DNA from: Pseudomonas fluorescens
GTDB taxonomy: Bacteria; Pseudomonadota; Gammaproteobacteria; Pseudomonadales; Pseudomonadaceae
DNA: 64,000 nt
Direction of reading: 5' to 3'
Assembly (NCBI RefSeq): GCF_001623525.1
Contig: NZ_CP015225.1
Coordinates: forward strand, 4,352,501 to 4,416,500
Made by a program: the position numbers and the translations under genes. A model generated the notes under the pieces. That model worked only from the letters and a program-made list of their open reading frames with translations. It ran no database searches and was not told where the DNA came from. Shown here piece after piece: positions 18,901-29,222 of this stretch. Position 1 is the first letter of the stretch, and each line of letters opens with the position of its first letter.

Positions 18901-20402
18901 CGCTGCGACAGCACGGCCATCGGCGTGTCGTCACCCATGGAGCCGACCGCTTCGTAGCCCTGCTCGCCGAGCGGACGCAGCACCTGGTCACGCTCTTCGA
19001 ACGTCACCTGGTACATCTTCATGTACTGCTTGAGCTGATCGACGTCGTAGAACGCCGAACCGTGGTCGTTGTCTTCCATGGTCGCCTGGATGCGCAGGGC
19101 ATTCTTGCGCAGCCATTGCTTGTATGGATGACGGGACTTGAGACGGTTGTCGATGGCGTCGGTGTCGAGGATCTGGCCGGTTTCGGTGTCCACGGCAAAG
19201 ATCTGGCCCGGGCCTACGCGGCCCTTGGCGATGACATCCTCGGGCTGGTAGTTCCAGACACCGATTTCCGAAGCCAGGGTGATGAACCCGTTGGTGGTGG
19301 TGACCCAACGCGCCGGCCGCAGGCCGTTACGGTCCAGCAGGCACACGGCGTAGCGACCGTCGGTCATGACGATACCGGCCGGGCCATCCCACGGTTCCAT
19401 GTGCATGGAGTTGTATTCGTAGAAGGCCCGCAGGTCCGGGTCCATGGTCTCGACGTTCTGCCACGCCGGCGGCACCAGCATGCGCACGCCGCGGAACAGG
19501 TCGATGCCACCGGTCACCATCAACTCGAGCATGTTGTCCATGCTTGAGGAGTCCGAACCCACGCGGTTGACCAGCGGGCCGAGTTCTTCGAGGTCGGGCA
19601 TCAGGTCGTTGGCGAACTTGGTGCGACGGGCCACGGCCCAGTTGCGGTTGCCGGTGATGGTGTTGATCTCGCCGTTGTGGGCGAGGAAGCGGAATGGCTG
19701 GGCCAGCGGCCATTTCGGCAGGGTGTTGGTGGAGAAGCGCTGGTGGAACACGCAGATCGCGGTTTTCAGGCGCTCGTCGCTCAGGTCCGGATAGAAGGCG
19801 GTGAGGTCCGCCGGCATCATCAGGCCTTTGTAGATGATGGTCTTGTGGGAAAAGCTGCAGATGTAGTGATCGGTGTCGGCGGCATTGGCCACGGACGAAC
19901 GACGACGGGAGCTGAACAGCTTGATCGACATGTCCTGGTCGCTCAGGCCTTCGCCCGCGATGAACACCTGTTCGATCTGCGGCAGGCGCTCGAGCGCCAG
20001 GCGGCCGAGGACACTGGTGTCGATCGGCACTTTGCGCCAGCCGACCAGTTGCAGGCCGGCGGCCAGGATCTCGCGATTCATGTTTTCGCGAGCCGCCTGG
20101 GCCTTCACCGGGTCCTGATTGAAGAACACCATGCCCACGGCGTACTGCTTGGGCAGGGTCACGCCAAACGTTTCCTGGGCAATGGCACGCAGGAACTCGT
20201 CGGGCTTTTGAATCAGCAAGCCACAACCGTCGCCGGTCTTGCCGTCGGCGTTGATCCCACCACGGTGGGTCATGCAGGTCAGGGCCTCAATGGCCGTTTG
20301 CAAAAGGGTGTGGCTGGGCTCGCCCTGCATATGAGCTATCAGGCCGAAACCGCAGTTATCCTTGAATTCATCTGGTTGGTACAGACCTGCTTTCATAGAC
20401 AC
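15948..20402 (-). CDS. gltB: Glutamate synthase (NADPH) large subunit
   Basis: Alpha subunit of GOGAT, which converts glutamine and 2-oxoglutarate to two glutamates. At 1484 residues it has the class II amidotransferase domain, whose nucleophile Cys17 ([10 protein letters not shown]) is exposed by removal of a short propeptide. A central domain and the FMN/synthase domain ([31 protein letters not shown]) follow, then the [3Fe-4S] cysteines ([19 protein letters not shown]) and a C-terminal beta-helix domain rich in GG repeats. ATG codons at residues 1 and 3 are both possible starts. A sigma70-like promoter is visible at 20506-20534. Confidence 0.97.
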   Translation of the reverse strand: MSMKAGLYQPDEFKDNCGFGLIAHMQGEPSHTLLQTAIEALTCMTHRGGINADGKTGDGCGLLIQKPDEFLRAIAQETFGVTLPKQYAVGMVFFNQDPVKAQAARENMNREILAAGLQLVGWRKVPIDTSVLGRLALERLPQIEQVFIAGEGLSDQDMSIKLFSSRRRSSVANAADTDHYICSFSHKTIIYKGLMMPADLTAFYPDLSDERLKTAICVFHQRFSTNTLPKWPLAQPFRFLAHNGEINTITGNRNWAVARRTKFANDLMPDLEELGPLVNRVGSDSSSMDNMLELMVTGGIDLFRGVRMLVPPAWQNVETMDPDLRAFYEYNSMHMEPWDGPAGIVMTDGRYAVCLLDRNGLRPARWVTTTNGFITLASEIGVWNYQPEDVIAKGRVGPGQIFAVDTETGQILDTDAIDNRLKSRHPYKQWLRKNALRIQATMEDNDHGSAFYDVDQLKQYMKMYQVTFEERDQVLRPLGEQGYEAVGSMGDDTPMAVLSQRVRTPYDYFRQQFAQVTNPPIDPLREAIVMSLEICLGAERNIFQESPEHASRVILSSPVISPAKWRSLTNLDRPGFARQVIDLNYDESVGLEAAIRNVADQAEEAVRAGRTQIVLSDRHIAPGKLPIHASLATGAVHHRLTEKGLRCDSNILVETATARDPHHFAVLIGFGASAVYPFLAYEVLGDLIRTGEVLGDLYEVFKNYRKGITKGLLKILSKMGISTIASYRGAQLFEAIGLSEEVCELSFRGVPSRIKGARFVDIEAEQKALAAEAWSPRKPIQQGGLLKFVHGGEYHAYNPDVVNTLQAAVQQGDYSKFKEYTSLVDNRPVSMIRDLLKVKTLDTPLDISEIEPLESVLKRFDSAGISLGALSPEAHEALAEAMNRLGARSNSGEGGEDPARYGTIKSSKIKQVATGRFGVTPEYLVNAEVLQIKVAQGAKPGEGGQLPGGKVNGLIAKLRYAVPGVTLISPPPHHDIYSIEDLSQLIFDLKQVNPKALVSVKLVAEAGVGTIAAGVAKAYADLITISGYDGGTGASPLTSIKYAGAPWELGLAETHQTLRGNDLRGKVRVQTDGGLKTGLDVIKAAILGAESFGFGTAPMIALGCKYLRICHLNNCATGVATQNDKLRKDHYIGTVDMVVNFFTYVAEETREWLAKLGVRSLEELIGRTDLLEVIEGQTAKQHHLDLTPLLGSDYIPADKPQFCQVDRNPPFDKGELAEKMVDMAAAAINDLSGAEFDLDICNCDRSIGARISGEIARKHGNQGMAKAPITFRFKGTAGQSFGVWNAGGLDMYLEGDANDYVGKGMTGGKLVIVPPKGSVYKTQDSAIIGNTCLYGATGGKLFAAGTAGERFAVRNSGAHTVVEGTGDHCCEYMTGGFVCVLGKTGYNFGSGMTGGFAYVLDQDNTFVDRVNHELVEIQRISGEAMEAYRSHLQNVLNEYVAETDSEWGRELAENLDDYLRRFWLVKPKAANLKSLLSSTRANPQ

Positions 20403-20746
20403 TTTCTCACCAGGCTGCCTCTAATCGAGGCAAATTTCTTTTCAATTCAACCAGTTGCATGCCGCGCCGAACGTACGCCAGCTTTGCGGGGGCAAAAGGG
20501 AGGTCATTGTACACACCGACACAGAGGCTCACAAATTTGACGACGAACTGTCGCAAATCCATGTCGCATTTGTGAAAGGTTTAAAGCTATATGCTGTGCT
20601 AGTCAAAACTTTTTTGGGTTCGACCGCTACGACTCAAACACTACTGTGACGCAGACACCACAAGGCGCGCGGCCTGAAAGGTCGCCCGCCCCTGCGGAAA
20701 TTTTGAGGTTGCCGGGAGAGGCGGCCTGGGTAAGGCCGCCGAATCT
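20403..20746. other. Intergenic region upstream of gltB
   Basis: No gene is seen. It holds the gltB promoter candidate and, near 20417-20431, a small hairpin (tgcctc / gaggca) just upstream of the gltB ribosome site. A GC hairpin at about 20717-20737 (ggcggcct / aggccgcc) lies just beyond the stop of the SPOR-ATPase gene and could aid termination, although it lacks a U-run. Confidence 0.5.
20506..20534 (-). promoter_or_regulatory. Candidate sigma70 promoter of gltBD
   Basis: On the minus strand TTGTGA is followed by 17 bp and TACAAT, which matches five of six consensus -10 bases. It lies about 105 bp upstream of the gltB ATG. Confidence 0.55.
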
Positions 20747-22327
20747 TCAGCGAGTTGCTGCCAGTTCCTGTTGGACGCTGGCGACAGTGCGAGGCCAAGG
20801 TTTACCAGCCTGAACCTTCGCTGGCAAGGCCTTGATGGCGGAAACGGCTGCATCACGGTTGGCAAAGCTGCCGTAGGTGATGACATACAGCGGCTTGCCG
20901 TTGAGCACTTTCTTGAAATAACGGTACTCGCCGCCCTGCTCCTTGACGAAGTTCTGCGCCGCGGCTTCGGAGCTGGTGCCGAGGATCTGCACTACGTAGT
21001 TGCCCGGTGCCTGGCCAGCGTACCAGCTACCGCCCGCGGTCTTGGCCGGGGCAGCAGCAGGCTTGGCTGCGGGCGCTGGTGCCGCCGGCTTGGCGGCAGG
21101 CGCTGGAACCGGGGCAGGCTTGGCGGTGGCCACCTGGGTGGGTGCCGGAGTCGGCTTGGCGGCCGGGGCAGGCGTCGGGGCAGGGCCGGCCGGCACGCCC
21201 ACAGGCGGTGCGGTGGTGGTCACGGTCGGCGGCACGTCGCTGCTGTCGTCGACCGGTGGCGCTGCGCCGTCGTCGCCTTCGGTGATGCCACCGGCCGCTT
21301 CAGCCAACGGGCCGCGCATGACCGGTTGCGACTGGCCGACCAGCGGCAGTGGCATCGGCTGGGTGTTGCCGGCGAATTCCACTGCCGGCGCACCCCCGTT
21401 GGGTTGCGGCGTCCCTTGGCCGAGAGGCAGTTGCGCCTGTTCGTTGGCAGGGGCACCCGTGGTGGGCGCCTTGGTGCGCCCCGGCATCAGCCAGGCGGCG
21501 GCAACCGCGACCACGACGACGGCGGAAATTGCCAATACGTGTTTCTTCGGCATGTTGAACCCCATACTTGGACGCTTCACCGCTGAGCGGCTGGCAATCA
21601 TGACTTCAATCAGAGCATCGCGGGCGACCTGGTTGATGTTGCCAGGCCAACCGTCGGAGCTTTCGTGAATCTCAGAGATCTGATCGGCGGTGAAAAGTTC
21701 GATACCCCGGCCCGCCCCCTCAAGACGCTGGGCCAGGTATTCACGCGTTTCTTCCTCGGTGTAGGGTGCCAACTCGATGACGTGGAAGCGCTCTTCCTCA
21801 AGGTTCAATTGCTCCAGATCAGCGATCAGCGACGACTCACCGAACAGGAACACATGAGGGCGACCCTCCGGCGCTCCGGCCGCCAAGGCCAGCAGGGCCT
21901 CGAGGGCCGACTCGTCGAGTTGCTCGGCATCGTCCACCAGCAGATAGACTTCCTGCCCGGTCAGCGCCAGTTGCACGATCTGATCGAGAACTGCACCGAT
22001 TTCGGCCTGCGCGACGTTCAGCGCCTGGGCCACCTGACGCAATACACCGGCTGCATCGCCGGCGCCACGGGCCGATACCACCACGCTTTGCACGGACTGC
22101 TTGTTGGTGCTGGCCACCAGGGCCTGGCGCAGCAAGGTCTTGCCACTACCCTGGGGACCGGTGACCACCAGCAGCAACTGGCTGTAGCGCGCCAGGTGAT
22201 GCAACTGGCCCAGTACCGGCTTGCGCTGTGCAGGAAAGAACTTGAAGCCCGGGACCCGCGGTGCGAAAGGGTCATGACTCAATTGGAAATGGCCGAGGAA
22301 AGCCTCGTCGGCATGCAAACTAGTCAT
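20747..22327 (-). CDS. AAA ATPase with C-terminal SPOR domain (DamX-like)
   Basis: The 526-residue protein joins three parts. An ExeA/GspA-type AAA domain is N-terminal, with Walker A GPQGSGKT at about 57-64 and Walker B VYLLVDDAEQL. One transmembrane helix (HVLAISAVVVVAVAAAWLMPG, about 270-290) and a long Pro/Ala/Lys periplasmic linker follow, ending in a SPOR domain (NYVVQILGTSSEAAAQNFVKEQG, VITYGSFANRDAAVSAIKALP). SPOR domains bind glycan strands without stem peptides at division septa, so a cell-division or envelope role is likely. The position upstream of aroB is conserved in gamma-proteobacteria, where damX sits next to aroKB. Confidence 0.85.
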   Translation of the reverse strand: MTSLHADEAFLGHFQLSHDPFAPRVPGFKFFPAQRKPVLGQLHHLARYSQLLLVVTGPQGSGKTLLRQALVASTNKQSVQSVVVSARGAGDAAGVLRQVAQALNVAQAEIGAVLDQIVQLALTGQEVYLLVDDAEQLDESALEALLALAAGAPEGRPHVFLFGESSLIADLEQLNLEEERFHVIELAPYTEEETREYLAQRLEGAGRGIELFTADQISEIHESSDGWPGNINQVARDALIEVMIASRSAVKRPSMGFNMPKKHVLAISAVVVVAVAAAWLMPGRTKAPTTGAPANEQAQLPLGQGTPQPNGGAPAVEFAGNTQPMPLPLVGQSQPVMRGPLAEAAGGITEGDDGAAPPVDDSSDVPPTVTTTAPPVGVPAGPAPTPAPAAKPTPAPTQVATAKPAPVPAPAAKPAAPAPAAKPAAAPAKTAGGSWYAGQAPGNYVVQILGTSSEAAAQNFVKEQGGEYRYFKKVLNGKPLYVITYGSFANRDAAVSAIKALPAKVQAGKPWPRTVASVQQELAATR

Positions 22328-22336
22328 CGGATCTTA

Positions 22337-23437
22337 TTAACCTTTAAGCTGAGCCAGGGCGCGGTAGTCCGCTCCCAGCGTGGCCTGTAGAACTTCTTTC
22401 GGATAATCGTCGGTCACCACCGCTTCGCCCATGTGGCGCAGCAGCACCAGACGCAGACGACCGTCGATCACTTTTTTGTCGATTGCCATGTGTTCAAGAA
22501 AATCCGCCTCGGTCATTTCTTCAGGCGGAACCACCGGCAGCCCGGCGCGCTGGAACAGACGGATACCGCGATCGCGCTCCTGTTCGCTGATCCAGCCCAG
22601 GCGCGCAGACATCTCCAGGGCCATGACCGTACCGGCCGCAACGGCCTCGCCATGCAGCCAGACACCATAGCCCATGTGGGTTTCGATGGCATGGCCAAAG
22701 GTGTGGCCCAGGTTGAGCGTGGCACGCACTCCCGATTCACGCTCATCGGCCCCCACCACGGCGGCCTTGGCGGCGCAGGAGCGTTCGATGGCGTAGGTCA
22801 GGGCTGCTTGATCGAGCGCGCGCAGGCGGTCGACGTTCTCTTCGAGCCAGCCCAGGAACGGCTCGTCGCAGATCAGCCCGTACTTGATGACTTCCGCCAA
22901 CCCGGCAGACAGTTCGCGGGCCGGCAAGGTATTGAGGGTGGCGGTGTCGATCAGCACCACATTGGGCTGATAGAAAGCACCGACCATGTTCTTGCCCAGC
23001 GGATGGTTGATCCCGGTCTTGCCGCCCACCGACGAGTCGACTTGCGACAGCAGCGTGGTGGGGATCTGGATGAAATCGACGCCGCGCTGATAACAGGCGG
23101 CCGCAAAACCGGCCATGTCGCCGATCACACCGCCACCCAAGGCAAGCACCGTGGTGCGGCGATCGTGGCGCGCAGTCAGCAGGCCATCGAAGATAAGTTG
23201 CAGGGTTTCCCAGTTCTTGAAGGCTTCGCCGTCGGGCAATACCACGGAAATGACCGAGAAGGCCGACAGGCTGCGGGTCAGACGTTCCAGATACAGGGGC
23301 GCGACGGTTTCATTGGAAATGATCGCTACTTGCCGCCCGGCGATATGCGGCGCCAGCAGTTCGGGCTGGTCCAGCAGGCCCTCGCCAATATGAATCGGGT
23401 AGCTGCGCTCGCCCAGGTCGACCTTAAGTGTCTGCAT
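22337..23437 (-). CDS. aroB: 3-dehydroquinate synthase
   Basis: Second step of the shikimate pathway: DAHP to 3-dehydroquinate, dependent on NAD and zinc. The 366 residues include the NAD site [19 protein letters not shown], the loop [19 protein letters not shown], and the metal-binding segments ([10 protein letters not shown] and [12 protein letters not shown]). It sits between aroK and the SPOR-ATPase on the same strand. The 178-bp gap to aroK holds half a REP element. Confidence 0.97.
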   Translation of the reverse strand: MQTLKVDLGERSYPIHIGEGLLDQPELLAPHIAGRQVAIISNETVAPLYLERLTRSLSAFSVISVVLPDGEAFKNWETLQLIFDGLLTARHDRRTTVLALGGGVIGDMAGFAAACYQRGVDFIQIPTTLLSQVDSSVGGKTGINHPLGKNMVGAFYQPNVVLIDTATLNTLPARELSAGLAEVIKYGLICDEPFLGWLEENVDRLRALDQAALTYAIERSCAAKAAVVGADERESGVRATLNLGHTFGHAIETHMGYGVWLHGEAVAAGTVMALEMSARLGWISEQERDRGIRLFQRAGLPVVPPEEMTEADFLEHMAIDKKVIDGRLRLVLLRHMGEAVVTDDYPKEVLQATLGADYRALAQLKG

Positions 23438-23495
23438 GTGTCCCCACAGTGAAGATGGAATCAGGCGTCCTGCCTGCGATTAACGAAATGCCCAA

Positions 23496-23520
23496 CGGGG
23501 ATAAATCCCCTCGCCACAGG
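23496..23520. repeat. Single REP arm, family A
   Basis: The sequence cggggataaatcccctcgcc, followed by acagg, matches one arm of the doublet at 31736-31872. No inverted partner is present nearby, so this is a solitary or decayed copy between aroK and aroB. Confidence 0.65.
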
Positions 23521-23615
23521 TCCCAAGAGCTTGGCTTGCCGTCATTAATGGCTATCCGCCACGCCTCGGACGGGTTCCGACGGGACGTCGAGGATAGCGC
23601 ATTTCGCCAAGCGCA

Positions 23616-24134
23616 TTAACGGGGAGGCAGTTGCTGAAGGCGATCGAGAATGTCCAGCACCACCATACGCGGCGGCCGCTCGTCGGTTTCCACCACCAGG
23701 TCGGCGATCTCCCGATACAGCGGATCACGCAGCTCCAGAAGGTCCCGCAGGGTCTTGGCCGGGTCGGCGGTGCGCAACAGCGGGCGGTTGCGATCCCGAG
23801 CGGTGCGACCCACCTGCTGCTCGACAGAAGCATGCAGATAGACCACTCGTCCGCCGGCATGCAGCGCCCGACGATTGGCTTCGCGCATCACCGCGCCGCC
23901 ACCGGTGGCGAGCACCACGCCATCGAACGCGCACAGCTCGGCGATCATCGCCTGCTCACGGTCACGAAAGCCCGGCTCGCCTTCCTTGTCGAAAATCCAT
24001 GGGATATTGGCGCCCGTGCGCAATTCAATTTCCTTGTCGGAATCTTTGAACGGCAGGCGCAGCTCTTTGGCCAGCAAACGGCCGATGGTGCTTTTTCCAG
24101 CGCCCATCGGCCCAACAAGAATCAAATTTCGCAC
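23616..24134 (-). CDS. aroK: Shikimate kinase
   Basis: Cytoplasmic ATP-dependent kinase making shikimate 3-phosphate. The 172 residues show Walker [10 protein letters not shown] (8-16), the shikimate-binding DSD (FKDSDKEIE), GGGAV, and the lid arginines (RDRNRPLLR). It begins 4 bp after pilQ ends, so it probably shares the pil transcript as in many gamma-proteobacteria. Confidence 0.97.
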   Translation of the reverse strand: MRNLILVGPMGAGKSTIGRLLAKELRLPFKDSDKEIELRTGANIPWIFDKEGEPGFRDREQAMIAELCAFDGVVLATGGGAVMREANRRALHAGGRVVYLHASVEQQVGRTARDRNRPLLRTADPAKTLRDLLELRDPLYREIADLVVETDERPPRMVVLDILDRLQQLPPR

Positions 24135-24138
24135 AGAA

Positions 24139-26229
24139 TCAACGACTCACAGCAATCGCCTGGTTATTCATGATACGCGGAGTGAGGAACACCAGCAGCT
24201 CGGATTTGCTATCCGAAACCACATCACGCCGGAAAAGGCGGCCAAGATACGGCACATCGCCAAGAAATGGCACCTTATCTACAACCTTGCTCTGAGTATT
24301 TGAGAAAACCCCGCCAATCACAATGGTCTCGCCATCATTGACCAGGACCTTGGCATTGACCTCGTTTTTCTTGATCGGCGGCACATCATTCACCTTGTTC
24401 AGGTAGTCCGGCTCATCCTTGGTGACCTTGACCTCCATGATGATCCGGTTGTCTGGAGTGATCTGCGGGGTCACCTCCAGCGACAGCGAAGCCTCCTTGA
24501 ACGACACCGACGTCGCACCGCTGGAACTGGCTTCCTGATAAGGAATTTCCGTGCCCTTGAGGATCTTTGCCGTCTCCTTGTCGGACGTCACCACCTTGGG
24601 CTGGGAGACGATCTCCCCGTTGCCGGTCTTCTCCATGGCCGTCAGTTCAAGGTCCAGCAATACGTTGTCGGTGATGAAGGCAATGCCAATGCCCGAGGTA
24701 TTGCCCGAGGCGCCCAGGTCGACGAACGGCTGGTTGGTGCTGGTGCTACCCGGCGTGCCGATAGTGGTTGAATCGCCCGTGGTAACCCCCGAGGAACTCC
24801 AGTTGCCCTTGTTTTGAATCGAACCGCCCCAACGCACGCCCAGGCTTTTGTCGTAGTCGACGTTAGCCTCGACAATCCGCGCCTCGATCATCACCTGGCG
24901 CACCGGAATATCCAGTTGCGCCACGATCCGGCGCAGTTCGTCGAGACGGTCCTGGGTCTGGTAGGCAATGATGTTGTTGGTTCGCTCATCGACCGTGATC
25001 GTGCCGCGCTCATCGGCTTTCGCCTCGGCGCTGGTCACCGACTGGAACAGCTTGGCGATGTCCGTCGCCTTCGCATAGTTGACCTGCAACAGCTCACGCC
25101 GCAGCGGCGCCAGGTCGGCAATCTGCTTCTGCGACTCCAGTTCCTGGCGCTCACGGGCGGCAATTTCATCGGCCGGAGCCACCAACAGCACGTTGCCGAC
25201 CTTGCGTTTGTCCAACCCCTTGGTCTTGAGCACCAGGTCGAGCGCCTGGTCCCAGGGCACATTCTGCAACCGCAGGGTGATGCCACCCTGCACCGTGTCG
25301 CTGGCCACGAGGTTCAGGTTGGTAAAATCGGCAATCAGTTGCAGGACCGAACGCACCTCGATGTCCTGGAAGTTGAGCGAGAGCTTCTCGCCACTGTAGG
25401 CCGCCCGGTCGGCGTTACGTTTTTGCAGGTCGTCGACGGTCATGGGCCGGACGCTGACGGTGAGCTTGTTGTCGGTCTGGTAGGTCGAGTAGTCGAAAGT
25501 CCCGCTGGGTTCGATGCTGATGGTCGCTCGGTCGCTGCCGGCGCTGGCATTGACGAATTGCACCGGGGTAGCGAAGTCCTTGACGTCCAGGCGCACCCGC
25601 AGCGGCTCGGGCAACTGCGTCCTGGCGAAATTGAGGATGATCTTGCCTTCGCGCTCCTGGATGTCCGGGGCGATGGACGGATCAGACAGATCGATCACCA
25701 CGTTGCCTTCGCCCTGGGTCCCGCGCTGGAAGTCCACCCCACGGATCGCCTTGCCCACCGGCCCACTGGCCCTCGCAGGCGCAGCGCTGGCAACCGCCGG
25801 GCGCGGGGGCTGAGTGGTGGAGTTCTTCGGGGCAGTGCTCTTCGGGGCGGCGCCCTTGCCAACCACCACGAACAGGTTGTTACCTTCGATCCGGGTGTCA
25901 TACGGCGCCAGTTGGGTAAGGCCGATGATCAACCGAGTACGATCCCCAGCCTCGACCACAGTGGCGCTGCGTGCATTGCCCCCGCCCAGGTCGTGGCGCT
26001 TGCTGGAAAGTTGATTGGTCACGCCCGGCAGATCCAGTGCAATCCGTGCCGGTTGTTCGGTGGTGTAGCCCCGGGGTGGTGGCGGCGGCCCGTCGAAGGT
26101 GAGCTTCAACTCGACACGGTCCCCCGGCAACGCCGCCACATCCAGCGTCTTCAGGCTGGCCCCAAGAACCATCGGCGACAACAGCGCTATCCATAGCGAA
26201 ATACCGAGGGCTGAAAAAAACCTGTTCAT
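24139..26229 (-). CDS. pilQ: Type IV pilus secretin PilQ
   Basis: Outer-membrane channel for type IV pili, 696 residues. It has a signal peptide (ending at MVLGASLKT), N-terminal AMIN domains that bind peptidoglycan (about 25-130 and 165-270), an STN/N0 domain ([20 protein letters not shown]), and a C-terminal secretin domain ending [17 protein letters not shown] and [10 protein letters not shown]. The AMIN domains separate it clearly from the GspD encoded in this window. It is last in pilMNOPQ. Confidence 0.96.
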   Translation of the reverse strand: MNRFFSALGISLWIALLSPMVLGASLKTLDVAALPGDRVELKLTFDGPPPPPRGYTTEQPARIALDLPGVTNQLSSKRHDLGGGNARSATVVEAGDRTRLIIGLTQLAPYDTRIEGNNLFVVVGKGAAPKSTAPKNSTTQPPRPAVASAAPARASGPVGKAIRGVDFQRGTQGEGNVVIDLSDPSIAPDIQEREGKIILNFARTQLPEPLRVRLDVKDFATPVQFVNASAGSDRATISIEPSGTFDYSTYQTDNKLTVSVRPMTVDDLQKRNADRAAYSGEKLSLNFQDIEVRSVLQLIADFTNLNLVASDTVQGGITLRLQNVPWDQALDLVLKTKGLDKRKVGNVLLVAPADEIAARERQELESQKQIADLAPLRRELLQVNYAKATDIAKLFQSVTSAEAKADERGTITVDERTNNIIAYQTQDRLDELRRIVAQLDIPVRQVMIEARIVEANVDYDKSLGVRWGGSIQNKGNWSSSGVTTGDSTTIGTPGSTSTNQPFVDLGASGNTSGIGIAFITDNVLLDLELTAMEKTGNGEIVSQPKVVTSDKETAKILKGTEIPYQEASSSGATSVSFKEASLSLEVTPQITPDNRIIMEVKVTKDEPDYLNKVNDVPPIKKNEVNAKVLVNDGETIVIGGVFSNTQSKVVDKVPFLGDVPYLGRLFRRDVVSDSKSELLVFLTPRIMNNQAIAVSR

Positions 26230-26242
26230 TGTTCGAATTCCA

Positions 26243-26770
26243 CTATGAATGCTCTTTCAAAGGAATGGTCCGTGGTCGCTCCAGCCAGGCACCCTCGCCA
26301 TCGGGAACGATTTCGACCACATCGACCTGGGTGGCACTGATGCTGACGATCCGCCCGTCGTTGCGCCCCAGATAGTCACCGACCTTGAGCCGATGCACCC
26401 CGCCCGCGCCCCGCAGGAGCGCGAAGGAGCCACTGACATTGGAGATCGTACCGACCATTTCGAACTGCTCGATGTTGAAGCCTTCCAGGTACTGTTTGAC
26501 CCGGTTCGGGTCGGGCCGGACATTGCGCGAGCCCCGCTGCCGTTCAGCCTGGTCCACGCGGACCTGCCGGGAAAACGGGCTGCGCAGGTTGGCGGCACTG
26601 TAGGTAAAGGTTTCGTAGGGCCTGAACGTCGGCGTCGGCTCGATCTTGCCGGGTGGCCGCAGACGCACTTCGTTCATGTAGGCGTCCAGGTCGCTGAAAC
26701 CGTTGTCGTTATCGCAGCCCGCCAGCGCAACCAGGCCTGCCAGCAGGCAGATACGACACAGCGGCCTCAT
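26243..26770 (-). CDS. pilP: Type IV pilus lipoprotein PilP
   Basis: Inner-membrane lipoprotein that links PilN/PilO to the PilQ secretin. The 175 residues start with a lipoprotein signal whose lipobox LAGC puts the acylated Cys at position 19. The core beta-sandwich domain includes LEGFNIEQFEMVGTISNVSGSFALLRG and VGDYLGRNDGRIVSI. It overlaps pilO by 4 bp. Confidence 0.95.
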   Translation of the reverse strand: MRPLCRICLLAGLVALAGCDNDNGFSDLDAYMNEVRLRPPGKIEPTPTFRPYETFTYSAANLRSPFSRQVRVDQAERQRGSRNVRPDPNRVKQYLEGFNIEQFEMVGTISNVSGSFALLRGAGGVHRLKVGDYLGRNDGRIVSISATQVDVVEIVPDGEGAWLERPRTIPLKEHS

Positions 26771-27390
26771 GGTTGCGCCTCCTGCTCGTTGTACCGGTAG
26801 GTCTTGGCCTGGATGCTCATGCGCAGCTTCGCGCCGGCCTCGGGCTCCATCGGTGCGATCTCGAAATCGTGCAGCGTGACAATCCGGGGCAGCCCCGCCA
26901 CCCCACTGACGAACGTCGCCAGGTCGTGGTAGCCACCGGTCACGGTGATCTGGATCGGCAACTCGATGTAGAACGGCTGGGTGACTTCCGGCAGCAGCTT
27001 GATTTCCTCGAACTCCAGGCCACTGCCCAGGCCGGTGCGAGTAATGTCTTCCAGCAGGCCTGGCACTTCGGTATCGCTGGGCAATTGCCGCAACAGCACA
27101 CCAAAAGACATTTCCATCTGCTTCATCTGCTCGGTGTAGCGCTCCAGGTTCGCAGCCATGTGGGCCTTGCCCGCGAATTGCGCCTTGAGGGTGTTTTCTT
27201 CCTCGCGCACCTGCTGCAACTGGTTCTCCAGGTCGCTCAAGGCAAAGTTATAGCCCAGCCCCAGCACCAGGACCACCAGCAGGACACCCGACAGCCACTT
27301 GATCGGTGCGGGCCAGGAACCGATGTTGTTGGTGTCCAGGTCACTGAGATCGATCTTGCGCAGTGCGTCGAACCACTCCCCTGGCTTCAT
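26767..27390 (-). CDS. pilO: Type IV pilus alignment protein PilO
   Basis: Bitopic inner-membrane protein, 207 residues, that pairs with PilN. It has a transmembrane helix (WLSGVLLVVLVLGLGYNFAL, about 30-48), a coiled coil (LENQLQQVREEENTLKAQFAGKAHM) and a ferredoxin-like periplasmic domain (ELPIQITVTGGYHDLATFVSGVAGLPRIV). It overlaps both pilN and pilP by 4 bp. Confidence 0.95.
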   Translation of the reverse strand: MKPGEWFDALRKIDLSDLDTNNIGSWPAPIKWLSGVLLVVLVLGLGYNFALSDLENQLQQVREEENTLKAQFAGKAHMAANLERYTEQMKQMEMSFGVLLRQLPSDTEVPGLLEDITRTGLGSGLEFEEIKLLPEVTQPFYIELPIQITVTGGYHDLATFVSGVAGLPRIVTLHDFEIAPMEPEAGAKLRMSIQAKTYRYNEQEAQP

Positions 27391-27952
27391 TGGGCGTCCT
27401 CCGCATCGGCCGGGCGAGTCTGGCGAACCGTCAGCTGGAAGACGTTGGCCTGGTCGAGCTGCCCAGCGGTGGTGGCCTTGACCTCCGTCAGGCTGGGCGT
27501 GTCGAACAGGTCCGACGAGTCCAGGTTGCGCATCAGGTCCGAGACCCGGTTGTTCGATTCCGCGGCCCCCTTGATCAAGAGCGTCCGGTCTTCCATCTTC
27601 ACTTCAGTGAAATACACCCCGTCCGGTAGGGTCCGCACCAATTGGTCGAAGATGCGCCCGCTGACCGGCCTGTTACCTTGCAAGTCCTGGATGATGCGCA
27701 TGCGCTCCACCAATTGCTGGCGACGGGCCTTCAATTCGCTGATCTGCTTGATGCGTTCGTCCAGCACGGCGATCTGCTCGGAGAGATGGCTATTGCGAGC
27801 GACCTGATGGTCGATGGCGCTATCGAAGTACCGGACCGCGACCAGGACCACGCCGACCGCACCGACCAGCGCCCCCACCAAGGCCAGCAAAAAGCGTTTA
27901 CGCCGTTCTTCACGCAGCTCTTCGCGCCATGGAAGCAGGTTGATCCGCGCCA

Positions 27953-27953
<1 letters not shown>
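27387..27953 (-). CDS. pilN: Type IV pilus protein PilN
   Basis: Inner-membrane alignment protein, 188 residues. The conserved N-terminal motif MARINLLPWREELREERRKR binds PilM; the INLLP segment is diagnostic. One membrane helix (FLLALVGALVGAVGVVLVAV), a coiled coil and a ferredoxin-like domain follow. It overlaps pilM by one base and pilO by 4 bp. Confidence 0.96.
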
Positions 27954-29044
<1,091 letters not shown>

Positions 29045-29104
29045 TTACGGACTCTCTAATATGCATTGCGTTCAATCACACCGGTCCGACGGACGTCCGG
29101 ATGG

Positions 29105-29133
29105 CATTCCCGACGAAAAAAAATGCTTATAAT
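29105..29133 (+). promoter_or_regulatory. Candidate promoter of ponA
   Basis: A perfect -10 hexamer TATAAT at 29128-29133 lies in the pilM-ponA divergent gap, about 90 bp before the ponA start. The -35 region is weak (cattcc at 17-bp spacing). Confidence 0.5.
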
Positions 29134-29222
29134 GCCCAGCGTTTTTTTTCGCTTTGTTGCAAGCACGGGTCCATCCCTGCACCTGGCGCCTTTTTCATTC
29201 TTTGCCTGGATATCCAAAAGCC